This document shows, piece by piece, positions 10,295 to 20,825 of a stretch of 64,000 bases of DNA (positions are counted from its first letter, which is position 1; every line of letters begins with the position of its first letter). The notes under the pieces were generated by a model that was not told the DNA's origin, made no database searches, and worked only from the letters and a program-made list of their open reading frames with translations. The DNA is from Cercophora sp. LCS_1 (taxonomy: Eukaryota > Ascomycota > Sordariomycetes > Sordariales > Lasiosphaeriaceae): positions 868,001 through 932,000 of the forward strand of contig JAPZLL010000001.1 of NCBI GenBank assembly GCA_036250225.1. Direction: 5' to 3'. The translations under genes were made by a program, and so were the position numbers.

Positions 10295-12481
10295 GCCACG
10301 TTTTGTTTGGCATCAGGTTACACGTCGGAGCACCATTTTCCCGTTCGAAGATCGAGGCCATGTTTCACCACCACGCTCCGATGTGTACGGCACTTTTATT
10401 TTTTGGGCTGCAGGATCAGCGGTACGCCCGCTGTCTGCCGATTTGAAGTTGCTCAACAAGTCCTTGAAGGTGATGGAACGATGTCGCAACCTCACGAGGG
10501 AGACAGGGGCGGTTTATCGCTACAGAGGAATGCGCTAGAAGAGTTTGCGAAATCTCTATTCAATCCCGTTAGAACACGGGATACCAGTCGTCCTCGAGTG
10601 TCTGTCACGCCGATTTGGCGGTGACGAGGGGAGCGATACGGGGACGACATCTCTTGGTATGATATATCTCCCCACGTATATATTACAAGGGAAACAAAAT
10701 GGGAACGGATGGGACCAGGGTCCGTCGTACGAAGTGAATGAATGGCTACGGAAAGAAATGGCACCGGCAAATGGAACGGGTTTGCATGACATGACCAAGA
10801 GCAGAACAGAAGGCCGGGGCGATAGAAGCAAAGAATGGATGATGATGACGGCAAGCAAGCGTTGACGATTGTGGAATTGCTGCTTCAGTGTGTATTTGTG
10901 TAGGCGTGCGAGGTTTTGTGTCCCACATAGCATGTCCACTGAGGTAGTTGGCCGCGGTGTTTTGGTGTTGAAATCGGATTTGACTTGGGACCTCCATTGT
11001 TGCAATTTCTGTGCTGGTTGTTGTACGCATGCACTGTAGCGTTATGGGGATAAATCGGGAGGGTAAAAACGATCTGGTCTTTACCCGTTCCCAGTTGGTT
11101 CGTAAGTGGCAACGAGGACAGCCATTTCCGTGACCTTGGAACATGGAAGTGGAGACGGCGATATGCTGTGCCGTGTTGTGATGAATCCTGTCCGGACTGC
11201 TGGAGACACGGTCCGAAGTGCTGGGGCTGTGTTTTTGAACTATGCTAGATGTATGAGGATTTGTTATGTCGTTGTTGGACCGTGGTTTGTGGTTATCGGA
11301 CGGTTGGTGATGAGCACCACCAACAGCAGAAGGTTCCTCCGAGCGACCTCCACTCTCAAAGCGACCAACGCCAACAGAAAAAGTAACAAGAGACCAAGAC
11401 ATGGATATGTGCAATACCTTGTATCCAGTTGTCAGTTGTCACTTGGAACTGAGTGATGAGCCGTCCCGTCCCTTCTGTCCGTCCGTCCGTCCGCTTGTTC
11501 ATGTCATTGTCCCCGCCCGTTTCATCAACACGTTCCCTGTCCCAGGCGGTCTTTTTTTTTTTTTTCTTTACCCCAGAAAGATCTCCAGGTTTGCATGCAT
11601 ATACGTAATGTAATGTAATGTACCTGGGTACTTATCCATGCCGTGCGTGCGCATTCGTTTTGCCACGTTTTTGAAAGTATATATTTTGACACGTGTGTAT
11701 GCAAGACTGACAGGTGCCGTGCCGAGAAACATCAGGTATCTTCGATGTGGAATATAGATTGGATTGGCGATCCGTGTTGTTGCAGCGGGCATATTCCAAC
11801 GCAAAAAAAATGAGCGAGCGAGCGTGTGCGGTGTGGTGTGGTGACGGCTCGGGCCTAGGTCCGTCCATTATACACCAAGCAGGCTGACATATAGCGTTAG
11901 CTTCTCCTCACCGAGTGATAAAGTTTGCAGCATTTATCATGACTCGGTGACGGGATGCACGATGGCCGTAGCTTAGGCAGAATTGGTCTGGTAACGAACG
12001 AGTGCCGAATCGTGACTGAGACCCCCCTCACTCATTTCGGCCCCCAATTGGAACTGACCGGGCCGGGCTGGGGAACGACATGGTATGGGACGGTAATGAG
12101 AGCTTCCTCTTCGCGGGTTGCAGACAAAACGCAAATGCAGGTCGGCGGATTCGGTCGCCTTGCGCTTTGGGTTGATGTCTGTGTTCCACACACGTTTTTG
12201 TTTGTATCCATGCAGAGCTGGTGGGAAGCTGTTGTGATATCTCTTGCGACTCGAGTTTGGTGGGTGGCAACACCCTCACTAAGGCATGGAACAGGGGCAA
12301 GAAAGGGATGCGGGAGCTGTGCGGTATTTCGTTTGTTTCTCGCCTCCCCTTGGGAGTCTTGGCTCACCGTTGGGATAGGGGTTGACTTCAAATCTCATGA
12401 GCTGGGCCAAACAGCCCATGCTAGCAAACCCATTAAGCCATACCATAACCGAACGCCTTGCTGGTATCTCTCACAATCTTT
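10295..12481. other. Gene-free region between the CDC25 and CWC21 3' ends
   Basis: 2.2 kb between two convergent stop codons, holding both 3' UTRs. Small open frames on both strands (largest 222 codons, minus strand 10746-11414) are low-complexity and show no domain. Simple repeats present: (GTCC)n near 11480, T16 near 11551, TAATG x3 near 11607 and (GAGC)n near 11812. A strong imperfect hairpin lies at 11908-11950 and is listed separately. Confidence 0.55.
11908..11950. repeat. Inverted repeat / hairpin with 15-bp stem
   Basis: Left arm TCACCGAGTGATAAA (11908-11922), 10-nt loop (11923-11932), right arm TTTATC (11933-11938), 3-nt bulge ATG, then ACTCGGTGA (11942-11950). All 15 bases of the left arm pair with the right arm, interrupted only by the 3-nt bulge. 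It lies in the gap between the convergent CDC25 and CWC21 genes, about 1.6 kb past the CDC25 stop and 530 bp past the CWC21 stop. Function unknown. Confidence 0.7.
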
Positions 12482-13394
12482 TCAATTCCGCTGATACCCC
12501 CTTTCCCTGACAGGTGACCTGGACCTTGACCTAGGTGATCCCGACCTGGACCATGAGTCGTCCCTCCTGCCTCCTCTCTCACGACTCCTGCTCCTCCTAT
12601 CCTCATCATCCCTCTCCCTCTCCCTCTCCCTCCCCCAATCTGAAGCCCGCATCCTATTCCCATTATCCCTTTCTCTCTCACTGGGTGTCTCTCTGTCGCT
12701 TGAATCCCTCCTCCTATCTTCCGAGTCCCTCTCAGCCGCAGGCTCAGCCGCCCTCCTCAGTCTCTCCTCCTGCTTCCTCCAATGACCGCCCTCCTCATAA
12801 TCCCGACTAATCTTCAACGCCTGCCTCAACCTTTCGCTCTCCTTAAGCTTGGCGTCTGCCAGCTCGTGCACCTGATGCGCCTTGAGATTGCGTTTTGGTC
12901 CGGCGGCGCCAGCGTTGCCCTTGCGCTTGATACTTTCTAGTTCGGCGAGGAGCTTTTGTCTGAGGGCGTCGCATTTCTGCTCGATTTCGTCCTCATCAAC
13001 TCTGCAAACTACCGGTCAGTTTCTCCTCGTTCAACAATCAGGTAAGAGAAGTTGGGGGTGGGAATTGGTTGAAACAAACGCGCTGTAGGGGAAGGGAACT
13101 AGTGAGTGGAAGGGAAAGGAATGGAGAATAGAAAAAAAAAAAAAAAAAAAAAAAAACCAACCCATCCTCCTCAAGCCTATCCCTCAACTCAAACACCTTG
13201 ACCTCAACCTCGCGCTTCCGGTCATGTTCCAGCAAACCCTGGTCCGGCTGGCGCGGCTTGTGCCTGAGGGCGTCAGTGTCGCGGGGCGCGTAGGGCGCTG
13301 CGTTATCGCGCGGGCGGAAATGCGCGAGGTTGCGCTGGACGTAGCCCGAGGTTCCGGAGCCGCGGGGGGTGGAGAGGCCGACGTTATCTGACAT
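12482..13394 (-). CDS. CWC21: Pre-mRNA-splicing factor CWC21 (SRRM2 N-terminal homologue)
   Basis: Two exons on the minus strand, 13394-13162 and 13001-12482, give 250 residues. Cwc21 is a spliceosome component that binds Prp8 and Snu114 near the catalytic centre. The N-terminus is diagnostic: MSDNVGLSTPRGSGTSGYVQ followed by RNLAHFRPRD, as in fungal Cwc21 and human SRRM2. The cwf21 domain crosses the splice junction (LEEDG then VDEDEIEQKCDALR). The C-terminal half is an arginine/serine and Arg/Glu-rich tail with a GAGAGG-type repeat (RERERERDD) and an SRSRSP-like ending. The 160-bp intron (13002-13161) uses donor GTTGGT and acceptor TTTGCAG. The donor is followed at once by a run of 25 T on the sense strand. 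The phase fit (GG|A) and the conserved LEEDGVDEDEI junction support this splice. It is divergent from CDC123. Confidence 0.87.
13132..13156. repeat. Homopolymer A25 (T25 in sense of CWC21 intron)
   Basis: Uninterrupted run of 25 A on the plus strand. On the CWC21 sense strand it is a T25 tract starting at the sixth base of the intron, straight after the 5' splice site rather than next to the acceptor, where pyrimidine tracts usually sit. Length is likely to vary between isolates and could contain sequencing error. Confidence 0.8.
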
Positions 13395-13908
13395 TTTTTT
13401 TGGTCTTTCGTTGTTGCGCTGGGTTTACTTGTCTGTTGGACGATGGGATGGTGACATGGCGGTTGAGGTACCGCTGGGCGAGACTTGACGGGAAAGGCGG
13501 TAAGGGCACTGTGTAAACGGTTGGAGGGCTTGGCGTGGGCGGTGAGTAGAGGAGGGTTAGGGTATTGATTTGACGACAGGTTACGAGGTCTTGGTTCGAG
13601 AGGAGTAATTGGATAGCTGTGAGGCTTTGAGGCTTTGGGAGTGTTTGGAGAATTCGATTATAGCTGTAGAAGCATCGAAAGGATGAAGTGCAGACGTGTC
13701 TCGCCCTTTGCGCCTCATTGCAGCATGCACATTATGTCCGGCAGAAAATTGATGGTGGGGTTGACTCACGAATTGCCCCTCGTCCTCCCTTCCTTTTTGA
13801 CAATTCATTCCTCCAGAAGAGTCACACTGGAACAGAAAACATTCAAATACCCCCATCATATTGTCAATTCTCTCTTTTCACTTTGATTCCACTATTGATC
13901 TCTGAAAA
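13395..13908. promoter_or_regulatory. Divergent promoter region CWC21 / CDC123
   Basis: 514 bp between the two divergent start codons. It must carry both promoters. The last ~100 bp before the CDC123 ATG is pyrimidine-rich (TCTCTCTTTTCACTTTGATTC style), typical of a fungal transcription start zone. No canonical TATA box is obvious. No gene was seen. Confidence 0.6.
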
Positions 13909-15162
13909 ATGCCCGCCCTCTCTCCAAACCCGCCGCAACCGGCAGCCGGAAGCGCCTACAGTGAACAGCAACTACGCTTCCCCCCTGTCACGCGCGACCA
14001 CATCCTCCACTGCTCCTACGACCAGTGGTTCCCAAGATACCGCACCTCATGCATACGCTCGCGCGTCATACCTCTAACTCCCGAATTTGTCTCATACCTG
14101 CGCGAAGACGGCATCATCCTCGCCTCACAACCAACCGACGACGACACAGACTCAGACTGGGAACCCACCAACCCCTCAACAACCTCGTTCCGCCCGCCAG
14201 AAGCCCAAGGCCCCGACTCCGAATCCGACTCGGGCGATGAAGAAGCTGCACCGCCCAAGCCCCCGCCAGACGAGCGCTTCCCGGCCCTCCACGACGCCAT
14301 CGCATCCGCCATTGCAGACCTGGGCGGTGCCGTAGCCCCCAAGCTCAACTGGTCCTCGCCTAAAGACGCAACCTGGATCTCGCGCCACCCCAACACGGTC
14401 AAATGCACCTCGCCCAACGACGTCTACATCCTCCTCAAGTCGTCCTCGTTCATCTCACACGACCTCGACCACGCCTTCAACGACACGCTGCCGCCGTCGG
14501 CGCCGTCCAATTTCACACTCGTGCTTGTCCTGCGCAGCTTCTTCAATCCGCTCCCGTCAATGGAGTTTCGGTGTTTTGTCAAGGATCGCAATCTTGTTGG
14601 CATCACGCAGCGTGACCTGCTGTACTACGGCTTCTTGCATAAGCTACGGGAGCCTATCATCGAGCGAGTGAAAGAACTGTTTGGTCGGATGAAGAGTACG
14701 TTCCCGGACTCGTGTTGGGTGTTTGACGTGTATATCCCCGAGGCCGACTACCAGGATGACGACGACGAGGAAGGCAAGGAAAAACAGGTGTTGGGGAAGG
14801 CAAGGCTGATCGATATCAACCCGTGGGCGCCGAGGACGGATACCTTGTTGTTCGGCTGGAGTGAGCTGTTGGGTATTCAAGTGCGGAAACCGTTGCTGGG
14901 GCAGGCGGTGGCCGAGGAAGAGGGCATGAGCACAACCGAGACCGAAGACAGTGACGATGAAGATGAGGTAGAGTTAAGGCTGGTTGAGCATGACGACCCG
15001 GCTGCGTATAATTTTAGTTCGCCGCAGTATTCGGCGCACAAGATGCCCAAGGACGTAGTGGATGCGAGTATGGCTGGCGAGGGAGGGTTGAGAGAGTTTG
15101 CGAGACGGTGGCGGCAGATGACCGAGGGAAGGATACAAGACATGGGAGATCTGGAAAGATGA
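13909..15162 (+). CDS. CDC123: CDC123 family protein (eIF2 assembly factor)
   Basis: Single exon, 417 residues. Cdc123 promotes binding of the eIF2 alpha and gamma subunits and so controls translation initiation; it is cytoplasmic. The D123 domain has an ATP-grasp fold. Visible conserved blocks: ILHCSYDQWFPRY near residue 30, DGIILA, PKLNWSSPKDATWI near 145, SPNDVYILLKSS, NPLPSMEFRCFVKDRNLVGI (with ITQRD next) around 220-245, VFDVYIP near 275 and the metal/ATP-binding RLIDINPWAPRTDTLLFGW near 305. An acidic insertion at about 75-110 and an acidic C-terminal tail (EDSDDEDEVE) are usual for fungal members. The start fits the expected length, and the ATG follows a pyrimidine-rich leader. It ends only 59 bp before the URB2 stop on the other strand, so the 3' UTRs almost certainly overlap. 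Confidence 0.92.
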   Translation: MPALSPNPPQPAAGSAYSEQQLRFPPVTRDHILHCSYDQWFPRYRTSCIRSRVIPLTPEFVSYLREDGIILASQPTDDDTDSDWEPTNPSTTSFRPPEAQGPDSESDSGDEEAAPPKPPPDERFPALHDAIASAIADLGGAVAPKLNWSSPKDATWISRHPNTVKCTSPNDVYILLKSSSFISHDLDHAFNDTLPPSAPSNFTLVLVLRSFFNPLPSMEFRCFVKDRNLVGITQRDLLYYGFLHKLREPIIERVKELFGRMKSTFPDSCWVFDVYIPEADYQDDDDEEGKEKQVLGKARLIDINPWAPRTDTLLFGWSELLGIQVRKPLLGQAVAEEEGMSTTETEDSDDEDEVELRLVEHDDPAAYNFSSPQYSAHKMPKDVVDASMAGEGGLREFARRWRQMTEGRIQDMGDLER

Positions 15163-15221
15163 AGACATTGTGTTGCTCGATAGATGGGAATCTTGATGGT
15201 ATAGAAAACAAAGTAGAGCAA

Positions 15222-18200
15222 TTAGACGCCTTGCCACTTCCCAAACCTCTTGTACTGTTTGTACAGCTCTCTGAAGATGACCCTTCCGCTAGGGTCCATG
15301 GCATCGTTCATAAGGCTCAGGCCGTCCTGCGAGGTGATGTCCAGGATCGAATACACGCCCGTCTGAAGTGCCTCCAGGACCACGTGTGGCACAGCTCGCT
15401 CAAGCTGCAGCTTTATGCACTGCATCAGCACCAGGTACATGTATTGCCCTGCATAACGCTTTGCCCGGTCTCGTTCCGAGTCCAGTGAATTTCCGGCCGC
15501 CGATCGGGAGACTGATGCATCGGTGGGCTCACACACCAATGTAAGGAGGCGGGCGAAGAGCTTAGCATGTTCTTCAGAGATCTCGTCCGAAGGCCGTGAG
15601 AGCAGCTGTCGGAGCAGAGACCCTAACGCGCCAATGAGGATGTGGAAGTGCCCATCGAGACGGATCCTGTGGCGTTTGATGACAATCTCAACCAAACGGC
15701 AAAGCTTCTCGTAGATCTTGGGCGAGAATACGGTTAGATCCGCCCGCTTTGAGCAGATCGTTGACACCGTGCTGAGAGAGAGTTCAACGTTCCACTGGCT
15801 CATCCACGATGTTCGCTGGTCAAGCAGGAGGGAAGCTGATTTCGCGAGGAGCATAAACTCGGACGCTGTTGATGCGTGAGCCATTCGGTTGCAGAGGACG
15901 CCATGAGCTTGAGCCAGGTCAAAGTCTGCCGTGTTGATCGGTGCTGTAGGATCTCGAGTACCTAGAACTAGATGAGCATGTTTACCAATGTTTGTGTTAG
16001 GGGGATAGAGTAGTATACCCTTGGTGTGGTGGATGATTCTTTCAACAACGGCCAGACGGGTAGGTGAGTTTGACCCCTCTCTTTCGATATCCTCGAGCGC
16101 TTCCTTCAGATATCCCAGCTTTGTTTTCTCATCAACCTCACCTACAACTGCGTCAATATACTGAAGCAACAGAGATTTATCATGCACGATTTCCGGTAGC
16201 CCGGTCTTCAACGGAGACGACCCAAGTGCTTCCGGGAAGAAGCGGGCTAGGAATGTGCGAATCTCCCACCCAATGGCCGAGAATCCCTTGTCTAGGTGAA
16301 CGTCGCTCTTCTTCAACAGTGCAGGGACCGCAGCGCGTGCCTCACTTTTGACCTGCCCGACCCCGAGGGAAGCGATTGCTTCCAATGCAAATGGCAGCTC
16401 CACCAGCTCCGTGCTACTCGGGGTTGACAGGAGTGGTAGCCCGTCTTCAAGAATTTTCTTCTTGAACGATTCGACGGTCTTGTCCCAACCGTCGATCTGC
16501 TTCGCAGCTGCCGACTCTGCTGTCTCTGACACCATGACGTGAGAAGTTATCAGTCGTACCCCCCTGTCCAGGTTTGAAGCGACACATTGGAAGGCGGACT
16601 CGAAGAATTCACGTTCCCTCTTTTCAATGGTGCCGGATGCCATTTGTCTACAGCCGTTAGTCATCTACCACCAGCTTGCTTTAAAAAAAAACCCACCGGA
16701 TAGTCGAGCTGAACACTTGCTCAACAAGTTTCAGGTCATTCCATTCTTCCTCGAAGTGCGAGATGTTCGAATCGAGATCGCCATACAAGTTGCGCGTCCT
16801 CAATCCCACGAATTGCAGCCCCGTGAGGCTCAACCCCTGTAGACATGTCAGCCTGGTGAATGCAAACAAAGACATGAAACCTACGTTGTAATATGTGGGC
16901 ATTCCCATGATTTTAACCATGAGTGCGAGGGCCAGCCTCCAGTGCCCAAGGCCCCTAGTGCTCCCCATCGTCTGCCCGCCCAATAATTTCTCCATCAGAG
17001 CTTCTCGTTGTCCGCGACTTATCAACTCGCTGGGAATGTCGAGCAGAAATCGTATGTGCTTTTCGTATCCATGTTCTCCAACAAGGTTTATGACAGTGTT
17101 GATCAGGTTATCTGTGCGAATGAGCCTTGGGTCCTGTCATCAAGAGAGGAGTCATCTTACCTCTGAGTTTATCGTTACTGAGGTCATTCTCATTTTCAAG
17201 AACAGATGTCGCAGCGGCGAACCGCTTGTTGGCATCATCCGTGCCTGGGACAATAAGAGAAGCTATGAGCAGCGGTATGTCACCAGTTCTTTTAATCAGA
17301 AGACTATAACTATCAGTATGGTATTCATGACGGGATTCGGGCACATACCTCAGGAGTCTTGGGTAACCGCTGACTATCCAAGTTGCATACTGCTCAGTCG
17401 TCACCCCCTTTTTGCTTGACTTGGTTTTAGACTCCTCCAGGTTCTCAACAAATGAGCAAACTAGCTTAGCAGCATCATCTACAAGAGGTCCATCTGGGTG
17501 GTGGGCCACCCAGACCGCTACGCAGCACTTGAACGCCGCAAAGGTCTCTTCCTTGGACGTCGAAGATTTACGAAGGATATGTTTGATATCCGGCTTGATC
17601 ACAGACCAAATTCGTTGGCTTTCTTCGAGCGTCGTTCTCGAGAGAACCCTTTCAGCAATAGCCCAGCGAGAAACCGCAAGAGGCGTGGGCAGCTCCTTGC
17701 GGCTGATCTCGTCTTCAAAGGAACAATTGAACAACTTGATGTTCAGTGAATCAACAATTTCCTCACCCTTGATGCCGGATAAGATTGCCCAGAGAATACG
17801 TGATTTTGCCATACTTTCGGTTCTTTCGTTGTGAGTTGACAGCCATGTCACGACTTCAGTGAGCTGGTTGACGTTCAACGATTTCTCAATATGGCTTGAA
17901 ATGGCCTCAGATAGCTTTTCGTGCGCCCAGAGAAGCTCGGCATTGCCAATTGCTTCCGCTTCAGTGAGTCGTTTCAGCCATGTCTTGAGGAAGGTAGAGA
18001 GGTCGCGATTTTGCGAATAGCCAGCTACTAGCAATTCGAGAAACGATAACGCGTCCTCTAACTCTGCAGTACTCAGGTTCTGCGGGTTGGGAGTCTCAGC
18101 GAGAACTCGGTCAAGGAGTTCCTGCCCCTCCTCGGACATCAAGTAGGTGTCTGGGTTGATTTTGACAATCGAAAGCAGGAGCTTCCACACTCCTCTACCG

Positions 18201-19447
18201 TCCTCAGTGAATCCAAACTCCTTGCAGGCCACCCGCAGAGTCGACGGCGATAGATCGATGCCGCGTGCGGCTGCACTGCTGGTCATTTGCTCGATTATTG
18301 GCCGTCCAATGTCGTGGTGTTTGGACTTCAGGGCCTTGAGCACGACAGCGAATACGGCCTCGACCCAGGCAATGTAGTCTTTTTTCAACGCCTTATCGCG
18401 CGGAGGGGACGACATTGCCAAATCAAACAGTATTGGGTACGTTTGTGCTGCGGAGGCGCTCGATATGTCAACAGCGTGCTGTGTATACTCCATGATCTTC
18501 TTGTTCCAGAAATCTGTCCTCGATGGCAGGATGAAGTACCACATCAAGAAGTGACGAAGATCGCGCTCCCATCGGTGCCTTACTCGATCCGCATTCTCTG
18601 TTGTCGCAGGGACGGAAAATCCTCTAAGTTTGGCCATCAAGACCAATGCAGGGGTGGCGAGATGAATGGCAATATCAGAGATATCGCCCGGCCCTTGACG
18701 ATGAAGGTTCCAGATAGACGTTATCGTCGATACCCAGTTACTTTGCTCGCCAGATACCCCATGGGTGAACTGGTCGGCCATCATGCTAGCCAAGGACAGC
18801 ATAGGCGAGAGGATCTCGGCGGCCTCAGATGCTGGGAAAGAGAACATGGACTTGATATGCTCAGCACCGATCTTGTGGTTGTCCAATCCGTCCAACGGTT
18901 TTGTCTGGCACCTGTCCAAGAGGGTCTGGATCGCAGCGAAGAGGGAAATAGCCGTTTCGATACACCCACTGACTCCTCTCTGGGAAGCAACTTCAAAGGG
19001 GGCGGAAGTTGGCCGCTTTCTTTTGCGCGAGCTTGGAGACTCCCCAGCATCGACCATCTCAACATCGGAGTCCTCGTTCACCTCCGGCTTCGATATCTCC
19101 TTCAAGGTTTGTCGCAAGATGGTAACGAACCGTCGGTCCGCTAGAGATTGTGCCAGAGAGAACAGTGACGCGCGGGAGAAGACAGCGCCCAGGACCTTCC
19201 ACGCCAAGCCGTATCGTCGGAATCGCTCAGCATCTGTGCTGTTCCCCGTCATATTCTTCAACAGCCATCGCGCAAGCATCACATCCGCCGCATGCGAATT
19301 AAGCCGTGACCTAGCCCCCAACAGTGTCCATATTCGCTCGAGTTTGGCCGGGACGGTATCGATATTGCCCTGGTCCAGGGTACGGACCGACTTGAAGTAG
19401 CTGCTATGTTCGTCCTGAAACCCGTCAAAACCCACACTCATTCGCAC
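15222..19447 (-). CDS. URB2: Nucleolar pre-ribosome assembly protein URB2/NPA2
   Basis: Four exons on the minus strand: 19447-17161, 17111-16885, 16836-16697 and 16647-15222, giving 1359 residues. Urb2/Npa2 works in early 60S assembly with Urb1/Npa1 in the nucleolus. The protein is almost entirely alpha-helical. The final ~200 residues match the Urb2/Npa2 C-terminal domain (GHFHILIGALGSLLRQLL, AGQYMYLVLMQCIKLQLERA, ending in a RVIFRELYKQYKRFGKW-type motif). Introns: 17112-17160 (49 bp, donor GTAAGA), 16837-16884 (48 bp, donor GTAGGT) and 16648-16696 (49 bp, donor GTGGGT). All phases close. The 48-bp intron is a multiple of three and has no stop, so retention would add 16 residues. The start at 19447 (or the methionine two codons later) lies right next to a T10A10 tract. 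The gene is longer than yeast Urb2 (1174 aa), as is common in filamentous fungi. The assignment rests mainly on the C-terminal domain. Confidence 0.82.
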
Positions 19448-19933
19448 ATTTTTTTTTTAAAAAAAAAAGAACATACCATTTTTTATTCTTCCGTACCAAT
19501 TGGCTACCTCAATCTCATATCGTCGTTAGTTCCAAGCAAGCAGCGCCGTCCAAGTTGTTGTGCTGGTCGCAAATCACCCCTCCGAACAGAAGCAGCGACA
19601 AGGAGCCAAAACTTTACGCCCGCCTTTCCCCAAATTCTGCCGGCACAATTCCCTACCCCTGCAAGCAACACCGCCTGACCGCCTTTCGGGAGCTCGCGGA
19701 GCCTGCCGGAGCTGGCATCCCTGTCCGACCGCCAAGCTTAGTTACAACGACAGCACCCGAGGGAAAATCATAACATCATACCAGACCAAGCAGTTCGTCG
19801 CATCTGTCCCCAACTTTCGCCTTCCCCCTCCAACTCAATTGAGTCCCAGTCCTGAGGTAATTGACCGTCCCACCGGCAGTTGCCACAATCTCCCCAAAAG
19901 CCCATTCAATTGACCAGCGATAGCGCCCCGACC
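19448..19933. promoter_or_regulatory. Divergent promoter region URB2 / MIC10
   Basis: 486 bp between divergent starts. At 19449-19468 there is a perfect self-complementary T10A10 tract, immediately upstream of the URB2 ATG. Such stiff dA:dT tracts commonly mark nucleosome-depleted promoter DNA. The MIC10 side is C/T-rich. No gene was seen. Confidence 0.6.
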
Positions 19934-20261
19934 ATGCCAGAGTCCACGACGACACCCCCTGCGCCGCCACGGGCGGTTGCGCGCCCCGTCAGCGAGGCCC
20001 TCTTGAACGAGAAGGTGGGAGCCAATTCAGACGAAGTTGCGAGTCGAAACTAACGCCCGGACACAGTGGGATTTCTGCCTTTCCAACGCTCTCATCAAGT
20101 CCTCTCTCGGTCTCGGCTTCGGCGTCGTCTTCTCAGTCCTTTTGTTCAAGCGGCGAGCGTGGCCCGCTTTTGTCGGTTTCGGCTTCGGTGCGGGGCGAGC
20201 ATACGAGGAGTGCAACTCGAGCTTGAAGCAGGCATCTCGGGCTATCAAGACCCAGGCATGA
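19934..20261 (+). CDS. MIC10: MICOS complex subunit MIC10
   Basis: Two exons, 19934-20014 and 20067-20261, give 91 residues. Mic10 is the membrane-bending core of the MICOS complex and shapes crista junctions in the mitochondrial inner membrane. Exon 1 encodes a Pro-rich lead (MPESTTTPPAPPRAVARPVS) ending in the conserved SEALLNEK. Exon 2 continues with WDFCLSNALIKSS. Two short hairpin-forming membrane segments follow, each with the family glycine motif: GLGFGVVF near residue 41 and VGFGFGAGRAYEEC near 66, separated by the positive loop FKRRAWP. The 52-bp intron (20015-20066) has donor GTGGGA, branch CTAAC and acceptor ACACAG, phase 0. Length and motif order match known Mic10 proteins. It is one of the shortest genes here and is easily missed because exon 1 is only 27 codons. 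Confidence 0.93.
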
Positions 20262-20825
20262 GTGAGGCCATTTCAGGGGTTATGGAGAAAGAGAGGTAAA
20301 TAGTTCGGGAACGAAAGCGAATTGATGATTCGGCGGTTGATCGGAAGCACTGTGTACAACTCCTGTTCGAACCACACACAAAAACTTAGATGGCATAGAC
20401 GATGGGACTCGTCTGGTTGGTCCGTGAATATTACAATCAGAACCAAAACATCCCGGGGCCATCATGTTGTGAATCACGCGAGGATTATTCGGCTGTTTAG
20501 GTTGAGATGGCAGTCTGGGACTCGTATGTAGAGGGTTCACATCGGGAGAACTAGAACTAGACTATCGCCGCCTCCTTTTCCTCTCCCGTCCCTCGAACGA
20601 GGCTTGAATGCCGTCTTAGACACGCCCTCCCGCCGACCTCGACACCCGTCCTCATGGTGACCCCCAAACTCTCTGCCCTGTCCCTCCCATACTCGCTCAT
20701 CCCCCTGTCTACCCCAGTCTCGACGTCCATCATGGCGGGATCTACAGTAGCACCGGAACTCATCTTGCGTCGAATCGCCACTACCAATCGTCAGCCGAAT
20801 TTGTCCCTTGCGTATTCTCCAAAAT
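20262..20825. other. Intergenic region, MIC10 3' side
   Basis: About 560 bp between the MIC10 stop and the end of a minus-strand hypothetical gene. It holds both 3' UTRs. Minus-strand frames at 20537-20833 are low-complexity Gly/Arg translations without a domain. Nothing else was seen. Confidence 0.5.

Noticed and set aside
10746..11414. 222-codon minus-strand frame after CDC25
   Set aside because: Low-complexity, His/Ser/Thr-rich, no domain, overlaps the CDC25 3' region. Treated as chance.
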